Assembly: GCA_934524985.1 (NCBI GenBank)
Contig: CAKSYT010000010.1
Span: 1 to 64,000, forward strand
Source of the DNA: an uncultured Faecalibacterium sp.
Lineage (GTDB): Bacteria; Bacillota; Clostridia; Oscillospirales; Ruminococcaceae
Direction: 5' to 3'
Length of the DNA stretch: 64,000 nt
Of this stretch, positions 1 to 6,730 are shown piece after piece (within the stretch, counting starts at the first letter, position 1; every line of letters starts with the position of its first letter). The position numbers were made by a program, and so were the translations under genes. The notes under the pieces were generated by a model that made no database searches, was not told the origin of the DNA, and saw only the letters and a program-made list of their open reading frames with translations.

Positions 1-77
1 TGCGGGGTGGGTGGAGTCCAGAGGTAGGGAGGGGGGACTCGGAACACCCCTCCCTGCCTCTGGCCCAGCGGAGCGTC
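1..77. repeat. Family C repeat, left copy of an exact 77-bp inverted pair
   Basis: Bases 1-77 are the exact reverse complement of 19628-19704. The copy starts at the window edge, so the repeat may extend further left. It is GC-rich and has no reading frame with a ribosome site. The stretch 78-150 that follows holds nothing I recognise apart from a short hairpin around 104-140. Confidence 0.85.
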
Positions 78-150
78 TTTGCACCCTGCTGGCAGGCAGA
101 AAGCTTTCTCGCCGCGCCGCGCTTTCGCAGAAAGCGGCGCTGCATCTGCC

Positions 151-281
151 GCTTCCCTCTACGACCCCTCCCGTGAAAATGGGGTTCAGGAAAGTCCGCA
201 GACTTTCCTGAACCCCGAAATTTAAAATAGTTTTTCCGCTGATTATGCCCAGAGCAACGCGGAGGGCATTTAAAATCGTTT
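151..281 (+). repeat. Family A palindromic repeat, copy A1
   Basis: The left flank ends in CCCGTGAAAA. A perfect 16-bp hairpin follows (181-196 with 201-216, loop CGCA), then an AT-rich spacer and an end module with arms ATGCCC (245-250) and GGGCAT (264-269). Read on the minus strand the hairpin is followed by ATTTTC, so the copy sits and faces like a terminator for the minus-strand gene ending at 294. Confidence 0.8.
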
Positions 282-293
282 TTCGACGCTCTG

Positions 294-1457
294 TCAGGAA
301 AGCACGGCGCTTTCCTCCACCTTGTCCAGAACAGCCAGCTGCAAAGCGTTCAGCATACTGCGCTGTGCGCCGTAGGTGTCGGCGTAGGAACTGTTGGCGC
401 TGTCGATCTGCTCCTGCGTGGGGGCGATGTCCAGCTGCTCCGCAATGGCCTGAAAGACCAGATCCTGCTTGGCCAGATGCTCAAAGTAGGCGTCGGAATC
501 TGCCAGCATCGCGTTGGCGTCGGCGTAGCCCTTAGCCTGTGCGTAGGCGTCCAGCTCCATGCCGTACTTGGTGGCAAGCTGAGAGTGGTAGTTCAGGAAC
601 ATACGGATGTAGTAGCTGGTGATCTGGGTGGGGATCTCCTTGAAGGTGGCGTTATTGAGCAGATAATCCATCACGGCGTTGTCCAGATTGTTGGCGTACA
701 GGGCGCTGTCAAAGTACTGGCGCAGGGCGTCTGCGGTGTGCAGGTCGTCGCTGGCGGCAAAATTCGTCTCTACCCACTCATCGGTCAGGGTGGGAACAAC
801 GCTCTGGGTGATGGCGTTCAGGGTCACGCTGAACACGGCTTCCTTGCCGCTGAGGGTGATAGTGTTGCCCTCGGCATCGGTGGAGTCGCCGTAGCCCTCC
901 GGGAAGGTGACGGTCACGTCAAAGACATCGCCGATGCTGTGGCCGATGATCTGATCCTCGAAGCCGTCAATGAAGGTGTGGCTGCCCAGCGTCAGGTCGT
1001 AGCCGGTGGCGGTGCCGCCGGTAAATACCACGCCGTCCACCGCGCCGGAGTAGTCGATGTTCACGGTGTCGCCGCTCTGGGCTGCCCGGTCGGTGATGTT
1101 CTGGGTGGTGGCGTACTGGTTCAGCAGCGTGTCGATCTGGGTCTGGATCTCGGCTTCGGTGGGCTCGATGTCGGCCTTGGAAAGCGGCAGCGCGGATACA
1201 TCATCCGGCAGCGTCACATAGTCCAGTGCGCGGATGCCGGTCCAGTGGCCGTTGTCGTCCAGCCCCTCGGAGTAATCGAAGTTGGCGTAGTCGAAATCCG
1301 ACACCTTGCCGTAGACGGACACGCTTGCGCCGGATGCGGCAGAGGATGCCGTGGTGCTGCCCTGCTTTTTGGTCAGCATAAAGCAGGCTAAAACCACGCA
1401 CAGCACAGCGGCTGCTGCGCACAGCACACACAACAGGGTCTTGGTATTGCGTTTCAA
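294..1457 (-). CDS. Membrane-anchored FKBP/trigger-factor-type peptidyl-prolyl isomerase
   Basis: The 387-residue protein has a hydrophobic N-terminal segment (about residues 8-28) that could be a membrane anchor or, through VLAC at 22-25, a lipoprotein signal. An FKBP-like isomerase domain lies near residues 107-200, with the typical sequence around GDTVNIDYSG and a DGFEDQIIG-like segment. A helical C-terminal region resembles the trigger factor chaperone domain. It probably helps extracytoplasmic proteins fold. The start is TTG, placed by GGAGGT eight bases upstream. It diverges from the malic enzyme gene, and TATAAT on the minus strand (1519-1524) may be its -10 box. Confidence 0.75.
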   Translation of the reverse strand: MKRNTKTLLCVLCAAAAVLCVVLACFMLTKKQGSTTASSAASGASVSVYGKVSDFDYANFDYSEGLDDNGHWTGIRALDYVTLPDDVSALPLSKADIEPTEAEIQTQIDTLLNQYATTQNITDRAAQSGDTVNIDYSGAVDGVVFTGGTATGYDLTLGSHTFIDGFEDQIIGHSIGDVFDVTVTFPEGYGDSTDAEGNTITLSGKEAVFSVTLNAITQSVVPTLTDEWVETNFAASDDLHTADALRQYFDSALYANNLDNAVMDYLLNNATFKEIPTQITSYYIRMFLNYHSQLATKYGMELDAYAQAKGYADANAMLADSDAYFEHLAKQDLVFQAIAEQLDIAPTQEQIDSANSSYADTYGAQRSMLNALQLAVLDKVEESAVLS

Positions 1458-1630
1458 AAGAGATACCTCCTAAAAATAGCAGACCGTTTTCACGGAGAAT
1501 GCAAATATCATACCATCCTATTATAACGGAAAAATGCGAAAAGAAAAGATTTTTGCGAAAATTCCACAAATACCGCCCGGCACAGGTATCACTTTTGCCC
1601 GCTTTGGGGCGGGAAATGCCGCAAAACCGG

Positions 1631-1659
1631 TGGAAATACCCGGGCGGTTCTGTTACAAT
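1631..1659 (+). promoter_or_regulatory. Probable promoter of the malic enzyme-fumarase operon
   Basis: TGGAAA (1631-1636) and TACAAT (1654-1659) are spaced by 17 bases, about 60 bases before the malic enzyme start. The -35 box is weak. Confidence 0.5.
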
Positions 1660-1720
1660 AAAACTGTATGAGCCTTTCCCTGCGGGGGAAAGCCTTTTGC
1701 TGAAATTGGAGGATAAAACC

Positions 1721-2893
1721 ATGGATTACAATAAAGCAGCTCTGGAAATGCACGAGACCCACAAGGGAAAGGTGGGCATCGTGAGCAAGGTGGAGGTCGC
1801 CACCCGCGACGACCTGTCCACCGCCTACACCCCCGGTGTGGCCGAGCCCTGCCGCAAGATCAAGGAAAACCCGGAGGATGTGTATAAGTACACCTTCAAG
1901 GGCAACATGGTGGCCGTTGTCTCCAACGGCACTGCCGTGCTGGGTCTGGGCGATATCGGCCCGGAGGCCGGTCTGCCGGTCATGGAGGGCAAGGCCGTGC
2001 TGTTCAAGGAGTTCGGCGGCGTGGACGCCTTCCCCATCTGCATCGACGCCCACGACGCTGCCAGCGTCATCGCCGCCTGCAAGGCCATTGCGCCTACCTT
2101 TGGCGGCATCAATCTGGAGGATATCAAGAGCCCGGAGTGCTTCGAGATCGAGGAGACCCTGGAGCGGGAACTGGACATCCCCGTGTTCCACGATGACCAG
2201 CACGGCACCGCCATCGTGGTCACCGCTGCCCTCATCAACGCCCTGCGCGTGGTGAATAAAAAGATGGAGGACGTGCACATCGTCCTGAACGGCCCCGGCG
2301 CTGCCGGTACCGCCATCATCAAGATGCTGATGACCGCCGGTGCCAAGGACATCGTGGCGGTGGATCAGTTCGGCACCCTGTACAAGGGCTGCAACAGCGC
2401 CGAAGCCCACAAGAACTGGCTGGGCGAGGTGACCAACCCCCGCCAGATCAAGGGCGGCCTGAAGGAGGCACTGGAGGGCGCAGACGTGTTCATCGGCGTG
2501 TCCCGCCCCGGCATCCTGACCACCGAGCTGTGCAAGACCATGAACAAGGATGCCATCGTCTTTGCCATGGCCAACCCCACCCCGGAGATCATGCCGGACG
2601 AAGCCAAGGCGGGCGGCGTGCGCGTGATGGCTACCGGCCGCAGCGACTTCCCCAATCAGGTCAACAACGTGCTGTGCTTCCCGGGCCTGTTCAAGGGCGC
2701 ACTGAGCGTCCGTGCCCGGGATATCAACAATGAGATGAAGCTGGCTGCTGCCTACGCCATTGCAGACCTCATCACCGATGCCGACCGCAGCGAGGAGAAC
2801 ATCATCCCCGGCGCGTTCGACCCCCGTGTGGCCGAAGCTGTGGCAAATGCCGTGGCAAAGGCTGCCCGCGAGACCGGCGTGGCACGGCTGTAA
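1721..2893 (+). CDS. NAD(P)-dependent malic enzyme (oxaloacetate-decarboxylating)
   Basis: It converts L-malate to pyruvate and CO2 in the cytosol. The 390 residues match the short bacterial form. Visible marks are AYTPGVAEP with the catalytic tyrosine (about residue 35), MEGKAVLFK with the catalytic lysine, the metal-binding stretch INLEDIKSPECFEIE, FHDDQHGTA, and a nucleotide-binding LNGPGAAGTA. The start at 1721 follows GGAGGA by seven bases; an upstream in-frame extension exists but has no ribosome site. The two fumarase subunit genes follow closely, so the operon links fumarate, malate and pyruvate. Confidence 0.92.
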   Translation: MDYNKAALEMHETHKGKVGIVSKVEVATRDDLSTAYTPGVAEPCRKIKENPEDVYKYTFKGNMVAVVSNGTAVLGLGDIGPEAGLPVMEGKAVLFKEFGGVDAFPICIDAHDAASVIAACKAIAPTFGGINLEDIKSPECFEIEETLERELDIPVFHDDQHGTAIVVTAALINALRVVNKKMEDVHIVLNGPGAAGTAIIKMLMTAGAKDIVAVDQFGTLYKGCNSAEAHKNWLGEVTNPRQIKGGLKEALEGADVFIGVSRPGILTTELCKTMNKDAIVFAMANPTPEIMPDEAKAGGVRVMATGRSDFPNQVNNVLCFPGLFKGALSVRARDINNEMKLAAAYAIADLITDADRSEENIIPGAFDPRVAEAVANAVAKAARETGVARL

Positions 2894-2908
2894 GCGGAGG
2901 ACACAGGC

Positions 2909-3748
2909 ATGAGAACGATCTCCGCACAGAGCATTACGGATACGGTGGCGCGGCTCTGCATCAAGGCCAACACCCAGCTGCCGCAGGACGTGCAGGCCGC
3001 GCTGGAAAAGGCCCGGGCAGAAGAGCCGTGGCCGCTGGCTAAAAATACGTTAGACCTGCTGTGGTCGAACCTTGGCGCTGCAAAGGAGAAAGACCTGCCC
3101 ATCTGTCAGGACACCGGCATGGCCTGTGTGTTCGTGGAGCTGGGCACCGATGTGCACATTGACGGCAGCTTTGAAGCCGCCATCCACGAGGGCGTGCGCC
3201 GGGGCTACACGGATGGCTATCTGCGCAAGAGCATCGTGGCCGACCCGCTGCGCCGGGGCAACACCGGCGATAACACCCCGGCGGCCATCACGGTGCATCT
3301 GGTGGACGGCGAGGGCTGCCGCATCACAGTGGCACCCAAGGGCTTCGGCAGCGAGAACATGAGCCGCATCCAGATGCTCAAACCCGCCGACGGCGTGGAG
3401 GGCTTTAAAAAGTTCGTGGTGGATACCGTGCGTCTGGCGGGTTCCAACCCCTGCCCGCCCATCGTGCTGGGCATCGGCGTGGGCGGCAGCTTTGACAAGG
3501 TGGCGTATCTGGCCAAAAAGGCGCTGCTGCGCCCGCTGGATATCCCCAACCCCGACCCCTACTACGCCCAGCTGGAGCAGGAACTGCTTGCCGCCATCAA
3601 TGCACTGGGCATCGGCCCGCAGGGCTTTGGCGGCAAGACCACCTGCCTTGGCCTTGCCATTGAGCAGATGCCCACCCATGTGGCGGGTCTGCCGGTGGCT
3701 GTGAACGTTTCCTGTCATGTGACCCGCCGCGCCAGCGCGGAGCTGTAA
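2909..3748 (+). CDS. Fumarate hydratase (or L(+)-tartrate dehydratase), alpha subunit
   Basis: This 279-residue protein matches the N-terminal half of class I, [4Fe-4S]-dependent fumarases. PICQDTGMACVF and NPCPPIVLGIGVGGSFDK carry likely cluster cysteines. It should pair with the beta subunit encoded 13 bases downstream to interconvert fumarate and malate. GCGGAGG lies nine bases before the start, and the gene begins 15 bases after the malic enzyme stop. Tartrate dehydratase subunits are close relatives; the malic enzyme neighbour favours fumarase. As an oxygen-labile Fe-S enzyme it fits an anaerobe. Confidence 0.9.
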   Translation: MRTISAQSITDTVARLCIKANTQLPQDVQAALEKARAEEPWPLAKNTLDLLWSNLGAAKEKDLPICQDTGMACVFVELGTDVHIDGSFEAAIHEGVRRGYTDGYLRKSIVADPLRRGNTGDNTPAAITVHLVDGEGCRITVAPKGFGSENMSRIQMLKPADGVEGFKKFVVDTVRLAGSNPCPPIVLGIGVGGSFDKVAYLAKKALLRPLDIPNPDPYYAQLEQELLAAINALGIGPQGFGGKTTCLGLAIEQMPTHVAGLPVAVNVSCHVTRRASAEL

Positions 3749-3761
3749 GGAGGGGAGAAGA

Positions 3762-4316
3762 ATGGAATACAGACTGACGACCCCCTGCACCGCGCAGGAT
3801 CTTGCCCCGCTGAAAGCGGGGGATACCGTGCTGCTTTCCGGTGTGGTGTACACCGCCCGGGATCAGGCACACAAGCGGATGATGGAAGCGCTGGACAAGG
3901 GCGAGACTTTGCCTTTTTCCCTTGAGGGCAGCGCCATCTATTATGTAGGCCCCACCCCGGAGCGCCCGGGCGAGGTCATCGGCTCGGCAGGGCCTACCAC
4001 CAGCGGACGCATGGACGCCATGAGCCCCCGGCTGCTGGACCTTGGCAACAAGATCATGATCGGCAAGGGCAAGCGGGATGCCGCCGTCAAAGACGCTGTG
4101 GTGCGCAACGGCGCGGTGTATCTGGCTGCGCTGGGCGGTGCCGGTGCACTGATGGCAAAAAGCGTGCAGACGCTGGAGGTGATCGCATGGCCGGACTTGG
4201 GCTGTGAGGCGGTGCGCCGCCTGACCGTGCAGGATATGCCCCTGACCGTGGTGCTGGACGCCCACGGCGGCGACCTGTACGAGGAAGGCCCCGCCGCCTA
4301 TCTGGCTGCGCTGTAA
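3762..4316 (+). CDS. Fumarate hydratase (or tartrate dehydratase), beta subunit
   Basis: The 184-residue protein corresponds to the C-terminal half of class I fumarases. It has the family blocks VLLSGVVYTARDQAHKRM, YVGPTPERPG, GSAGPTTSGRMD and MIGKGKRD. It completes the active site with the alpha subunit. AAGGAGGGGA lies directly upstream. It appears to be the last gene of the malic enzyme operon; no clear terminator is visible in 4317-4380. Confidence 0.9.
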   Translation: MEYRLTTPCTAQDLAPLKAGDTVLLSGVVYTARDQAHKRMMEALDKGETLPFSLEGSAIYYVGPTPERPGEVIGSAGPTTSGRMDAMSPRLLDLGNKIMIGKGKRDAAVKDAVVRNGAVYLAALGGAGALMAKSVQTLEVIAWPDLGCEAVRRLTVQDMPLTVVLDAHGGDLYEEGPAAYLAAL

Positions 4317-4385
4317 ATTGCACCCTTTGCACAAAACAGGGGCGGTGCAAAACCGGCAAAACAGCAGTTCTGTGCAGAAAAATAT

Positions 4386-4403
4386 GGTTAGTTTAACCGA
4401 ACT
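4386..4403. promoter_or_regulatory. DtxR/MntR-type operator candidate upstream of the regulator gene
   Basis: GGTTAG-TTTAAC-CGAACT matches the dyad GGTTAG-N6-CTAACC seen three more times in this window, with one inner mismatch (CGAAC for CTAAC). An overlapping perfect dyad GGTTA-GTT-TAACC is also present. It lies 13 bases upstream of the -35 box of the gene at 4524, so the regulator may control itself. Confidence 0.55.
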
Positions 4404-4416
4404 TGCTGCGAATTAC

Positions 4417-4445
4417 TTGCATCAACCGCAAAAGTGTGATATCCT
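4417..4445 (+). promoter_or_regulatory. Promoter of the metal-dependent regulator gene
   Basis: TTGCAT (4417-4422) and TATCCT (4440-4445) are 17 bases apart. The same -10 sequence, TATCCT, is used by the candidate small RNA near 63.6 kb. Confidence 0.55.
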
Positions 4446-4523
4446 TTAACATACGACAGAGGGTACACATACCCTGTCGGAAAAATCCCCCCAGAGGGAA
4501 TAAGGCAGGAGGCCGGACAAACC

Positions 4524-4913
4524 ATGCAGATCCACCAGTCCGCGGAAGATTATCTTGAAACGATCCTGATGCTGAGCCAGCGTATGGGCAAAGTGCGCTC
4601 CATTGACGTTGTCAATGAGCTGGGCTTTACCAAAGCCAGCGTGAGCATCGCCATGAAAAAGCTGCGGGAGAACGGCTATATCGCGGTGGACGGCGAAGGC
4701 AACCTGACCCTGCTGGAGCCCGGGTTGGAGATCGCCCAGCGCATTTACAGCCGCCATCAGCTGCTGACCCACTTCTTTGTGCAGCTGGGCGTGGACGAGC
4801 AGACCGCCGCCGAGGACGCCTGCAAGGCAGAGCACATCCTCAGCGAGCAGACGCTGGAAAAGATCCGCGAAAGCGCCCTGCGCAACGATGCCACCCATCC
4901 GCAGGCAAAGTAA
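4524..4913 (+). CDS. DtxR/MntR-family metal-dependent transcriptional regulator
   Basis: The 129-residue protein has a winged-helix N-terminus (about 5-65) and the helical metal-binding dimer domain (70-120), with no SH3-like third domain, as in MntR. Candidate metal ligands are D9 and E12 (MntR-like, in AEDYLETI), H78 (in SRHQLL), and C100, E103 and H104 in DACKAEH. The cysteine is found at this place in DtxR/IdeR, while MntR has glutamate, so the site is a hybrid and iron sensing is plausible. The start has only a weak upstream GGAGG-like stretch around 4508-4514. An operator-like dyad lies in its promoter region. Confidence 0.85.
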   Translation: MQIHQSAEDYLETILMLSQRMGKVRSIDVVNELGFTKASVSIAMKKLRENGYIAVDGEGNLTLLEPGLEIAQRIYSRHQLLTHFFVQLGVDEQTAAEDACKAEHILSEQTLEKIRESALRNDATHPQAK

Positions 4914-4927
4914 TTTGATCTCAAGAG

Positions 4928-4962
4928 ACACCGGAACGCCGAAAGACGTTCCGGTGTTTTTG
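4928..4962 (+). terminator. Rho-independent terminator of the regulator gene
   Basis: ACACCGGAACG (4928-4938) pairs with CGTTCCGGTGT (4947-4957), followed by TTTTTG. Confidence 0.8.
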
Positions 4963-4995
4963 CGTTTTATAGCAAAGAAGTTCGTGCCGCAAATG

Positions 4996-5238
4996 CCGTT
5001 TCCCGTTACGACCTCTCTCGTGAAAATGGGATAACGGAGCGTCCGCAGACGCTCTGTTATCCCGAAATTAAAAATGATCCTTCCGCTGAATATGGCCAGA
5101 GTGCAACGACGACGACCGCCGCCAGTGGCGGAAACAGGGAGGAGTTGTTGGGGCAGCGGCCAGCAAGGCGCGAGTGCCACTTATGGCACGACGCGGATGC
5201 TGGGTGCCGCAACCCGATAACGGAGGCCATTTTAAATT
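4996..5238 (+). repeat. Family A repeat, copy A2, with a ~120-bp insertion
   Basis: The hairpin is 5028-5043 with 5048-5063 (loop CGCA). The end module starts normally (TTCCGCTG at 5081-5088, ATGGCC at 5092-5097), but its partner arm GGCCAT is displaced to 5225-5230 by extra sequence at about 5103-5220. The insert has its own small hairpins (5118-5133 and 5171-5186) and no convincing reading frame. With the flanks it accounts for the gap 4963-5277. Confidence 0.7.
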
Positions 5239-5277
5239 GTTTTACGCGCTCTTTTTGTATGAAATTTTCGGTTTTCG

Positions 5278-5306
5278 TTGCATATTTGTTATGGATTTGA
5301 TACAAT
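5278..5306 (+). promoter_or_regulatory. Promoter of the GGDEF gene
   Basis: TTGCAT (5278-5283) and TACAAT (5301-5306) are separated by 17 bases, about 85 bases before the start codon. Confidence 0.55.
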
Positions 5307-5392
5307 AAGGCTGTGCGAAAAAGGAACGTGGGAAGAACGGAAAGGGTCGGGACGGCACAAAGCCGCCCAAAGAAAAAGGAGAGCGTTGCGGT

Positions 5393-6553
5393 ATGGATGC
5401 GATTGCCCATACTCAGGTCAGTGCGGTCTGTCTGGTCACGCTGGCGGTCTTGCTGCGGGCGCAGCAGAAAATGCGGGATAAAAGCCTGCCCGGGCGGCTG
5501 TTCACGGCGCTGCTGTGGTCTGCCGGGGCGCTGACGCTCGTAGATCATGGCAGCACGCTGGCGCAGCTGGGTGCGTGGCAGGATCTGGGCATCCCCCTGT
5601 CCTACCAGCTGAACGCCGGGGGCAGTATTTTGTTTTATCTGCTGGCGGCGTGGTGCTGCCTGCTGGTGCTTTTGTATGTGGAGGCAGAGCTGGGGCATAC
5701 ATGGATGGAGGATGGCCGCAGGCTGGCGCTTAGTGTCGTGCCGCAGGCGCTGCTTTTGCTGGCGCTGCTGACGGCGCGGGACGAAAACGGCTTCTGCTAT
5801 CTGGACGCAGAGGGGCTGCGGGGCAGCACCCTGTTCTGGGGAGCGAAGCTGGTGGGGCTTGCCTATCTGGCAGCGGCCTTTCTCCGCTGCAGCTGGACGC
5901 TGAGCCACTGGAAGCAGGAAACACCCAAAGAGGAACTGAAGACCCTGCTGCTGCTTGCGCTTATGCCGGCTGCAGGCTTTCTGCTGCAAGGCTGGCTGCC
6001 CGGGCGCGGGCTGCTGTGCTGCGGCATTACGCTGGGGCTGGTGTGCGTGTATGTGCTGGTGCTGCAGACCAAGTTCACGGTGGACACCCTGACCGGCGTC
6101 AGCAACCGCATCGTGGCGCTGCGGTATCTGGAAAGCGAACTGCCCTACTACCGCCGCCATCCCAACCGCTCGCTGCATTTCCTCATGATGGACATGGATC
6201 ACTTCAAGCACATCAACGATGAATACGGCCACTTGGAGGGCGATGCCGCACTGGTGCTGCTGGCGGGCATTCTGAAAAAGGTGTGCGCCAACTATAACGG
6301 CGTGCTGGCGCGCTACGGCGGCGATGAATTCTGCATCGCCTGCGGCTGCAACAGCGTGGAGGTGCGCACCCTGATCGCCTCCATCCAGCGGGAGCTGGAT
6401 GCCGCCAACGCCGCCTCCGGCAAGCCCTACCAGATCGAGATCAGCATCGGCTGCGCCCGCCTTGAGCCGGACATTGCCACCGTGCACGACCTGATCGATA
6501 AGGCCGATCAGGAGATGTACCACCTCAAGACCCGCAAACGCGGAATTTCCTGA
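5393..6553 (+). CDS. Membrane-bound GGDEF-domain protein, putative diguanylate cyclase
   Basis: The 386-residue protein has about six hydrophobic segments in residues 1-225, then a GGDEF domain (about 230-386). The signature RYGGDEF is intact at about residues 307-313, and the metal/substrate loop DMDHFKHINDEYGH is present, so it should make cyclic di-GMP from GTP. The inhibitory RxxD site normally found just before GGDEF is not visible (NYNGVLARYGGDEF), so product feedback may be absent. No PAS or other known sensor is recognised. AAAGGAGA lies about ten bases before the start. Confidence 0.85.
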   Translation: MDAIAHTQVSAVCLVTLAVLLRAQQKMRDKSLPGRLFTALLWSAGALTLVDHGSTLAQLGAWQDLGIPLSYQLNAGGSILFYLLAAWCCLLVLLYVEAELGHTWMEDGRRLALSVVPQALLLLALLTARDENGFCYLDAEGLRGSTLFWGAKLVGLAYLAAAFLRCSWTLSHWKQETPKEELKTLLLLALMPAAGFLLQGWLPGRGLLCCGITLGLVCVYVLVLQTKFTVDTLTGVSNRIVALRYLESELPYYRRHPNRSLHFLMMDMDHFKHINDEYGHLEGDAALVLLAGILKKVCANYNGVLARYGGDEFCIACGCNSVEVRTLIASIQRELDAANAASGKPYQIEISIGCARLEPDIATVHDLIDKADQEMYHLKTRKRGIS

Positions 6554-6569
6554 AACAAAGAAAGCACCT

Positions 6570-6630
6570 GCAACCCTTCCCGTGAAAAAAGCAATGCCGG
6601 AGCGTCCGCAGACGCTCCGGTATTGCTCTA
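6570..6630 (+). repeat. Family A repeat, partial copy A3 (flank and hairpin only)
   Basis: The flank CCTTCCCGTGAAAAAA is followed by a hairpin of 16-base arms with one mismatch (6591-6606 with 6611-6626, loop CGCA). The usual end module with the TTCCGCTG and ATGGCC arms is missing, so this is a truncated copy between two plus-strand genes. Confidence 0.7.
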
Positions 6631-6656
6631 TATAAAAATATATTTCCCTTCTGCCC

Positions 6657-6685
6657 TTGCATCCCGGGGTGGAACGCGGTATTCT
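6657..6685 (+). promoter_or_regulatory. Promoter of the helicase-dipeptidase operon
   Basis: TTGCAT (6657-6662) and TATTCT (6680-6685) are 17 bases apart, 45 bases upstream of the helicase start. Confidence 0.5.
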
Positions 6686-6730
6686 TATAGAATAGACCGG
6701 AACCGCGACAGCACAGGGGAGGGAGACCAC

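Noticed and set aside
236..269. H-type pseudoknot in the family A end module
   Set aside because: The third loop has zero bases and the first about three, so the two helices cannot form at the same time in space; they are better read as alternatives.
477..1391. Long antisense open frame opposite the FKBP-type gene
   Set aside because: It is a mirror of GC-rich codon bias in the real gene, with no ribosome site and low-complexity Gly/Val sequence. Many similar long mirror frames in the window were dropped for the same reason (for example 8249-11062, 28119-30413 and 60911-63304).
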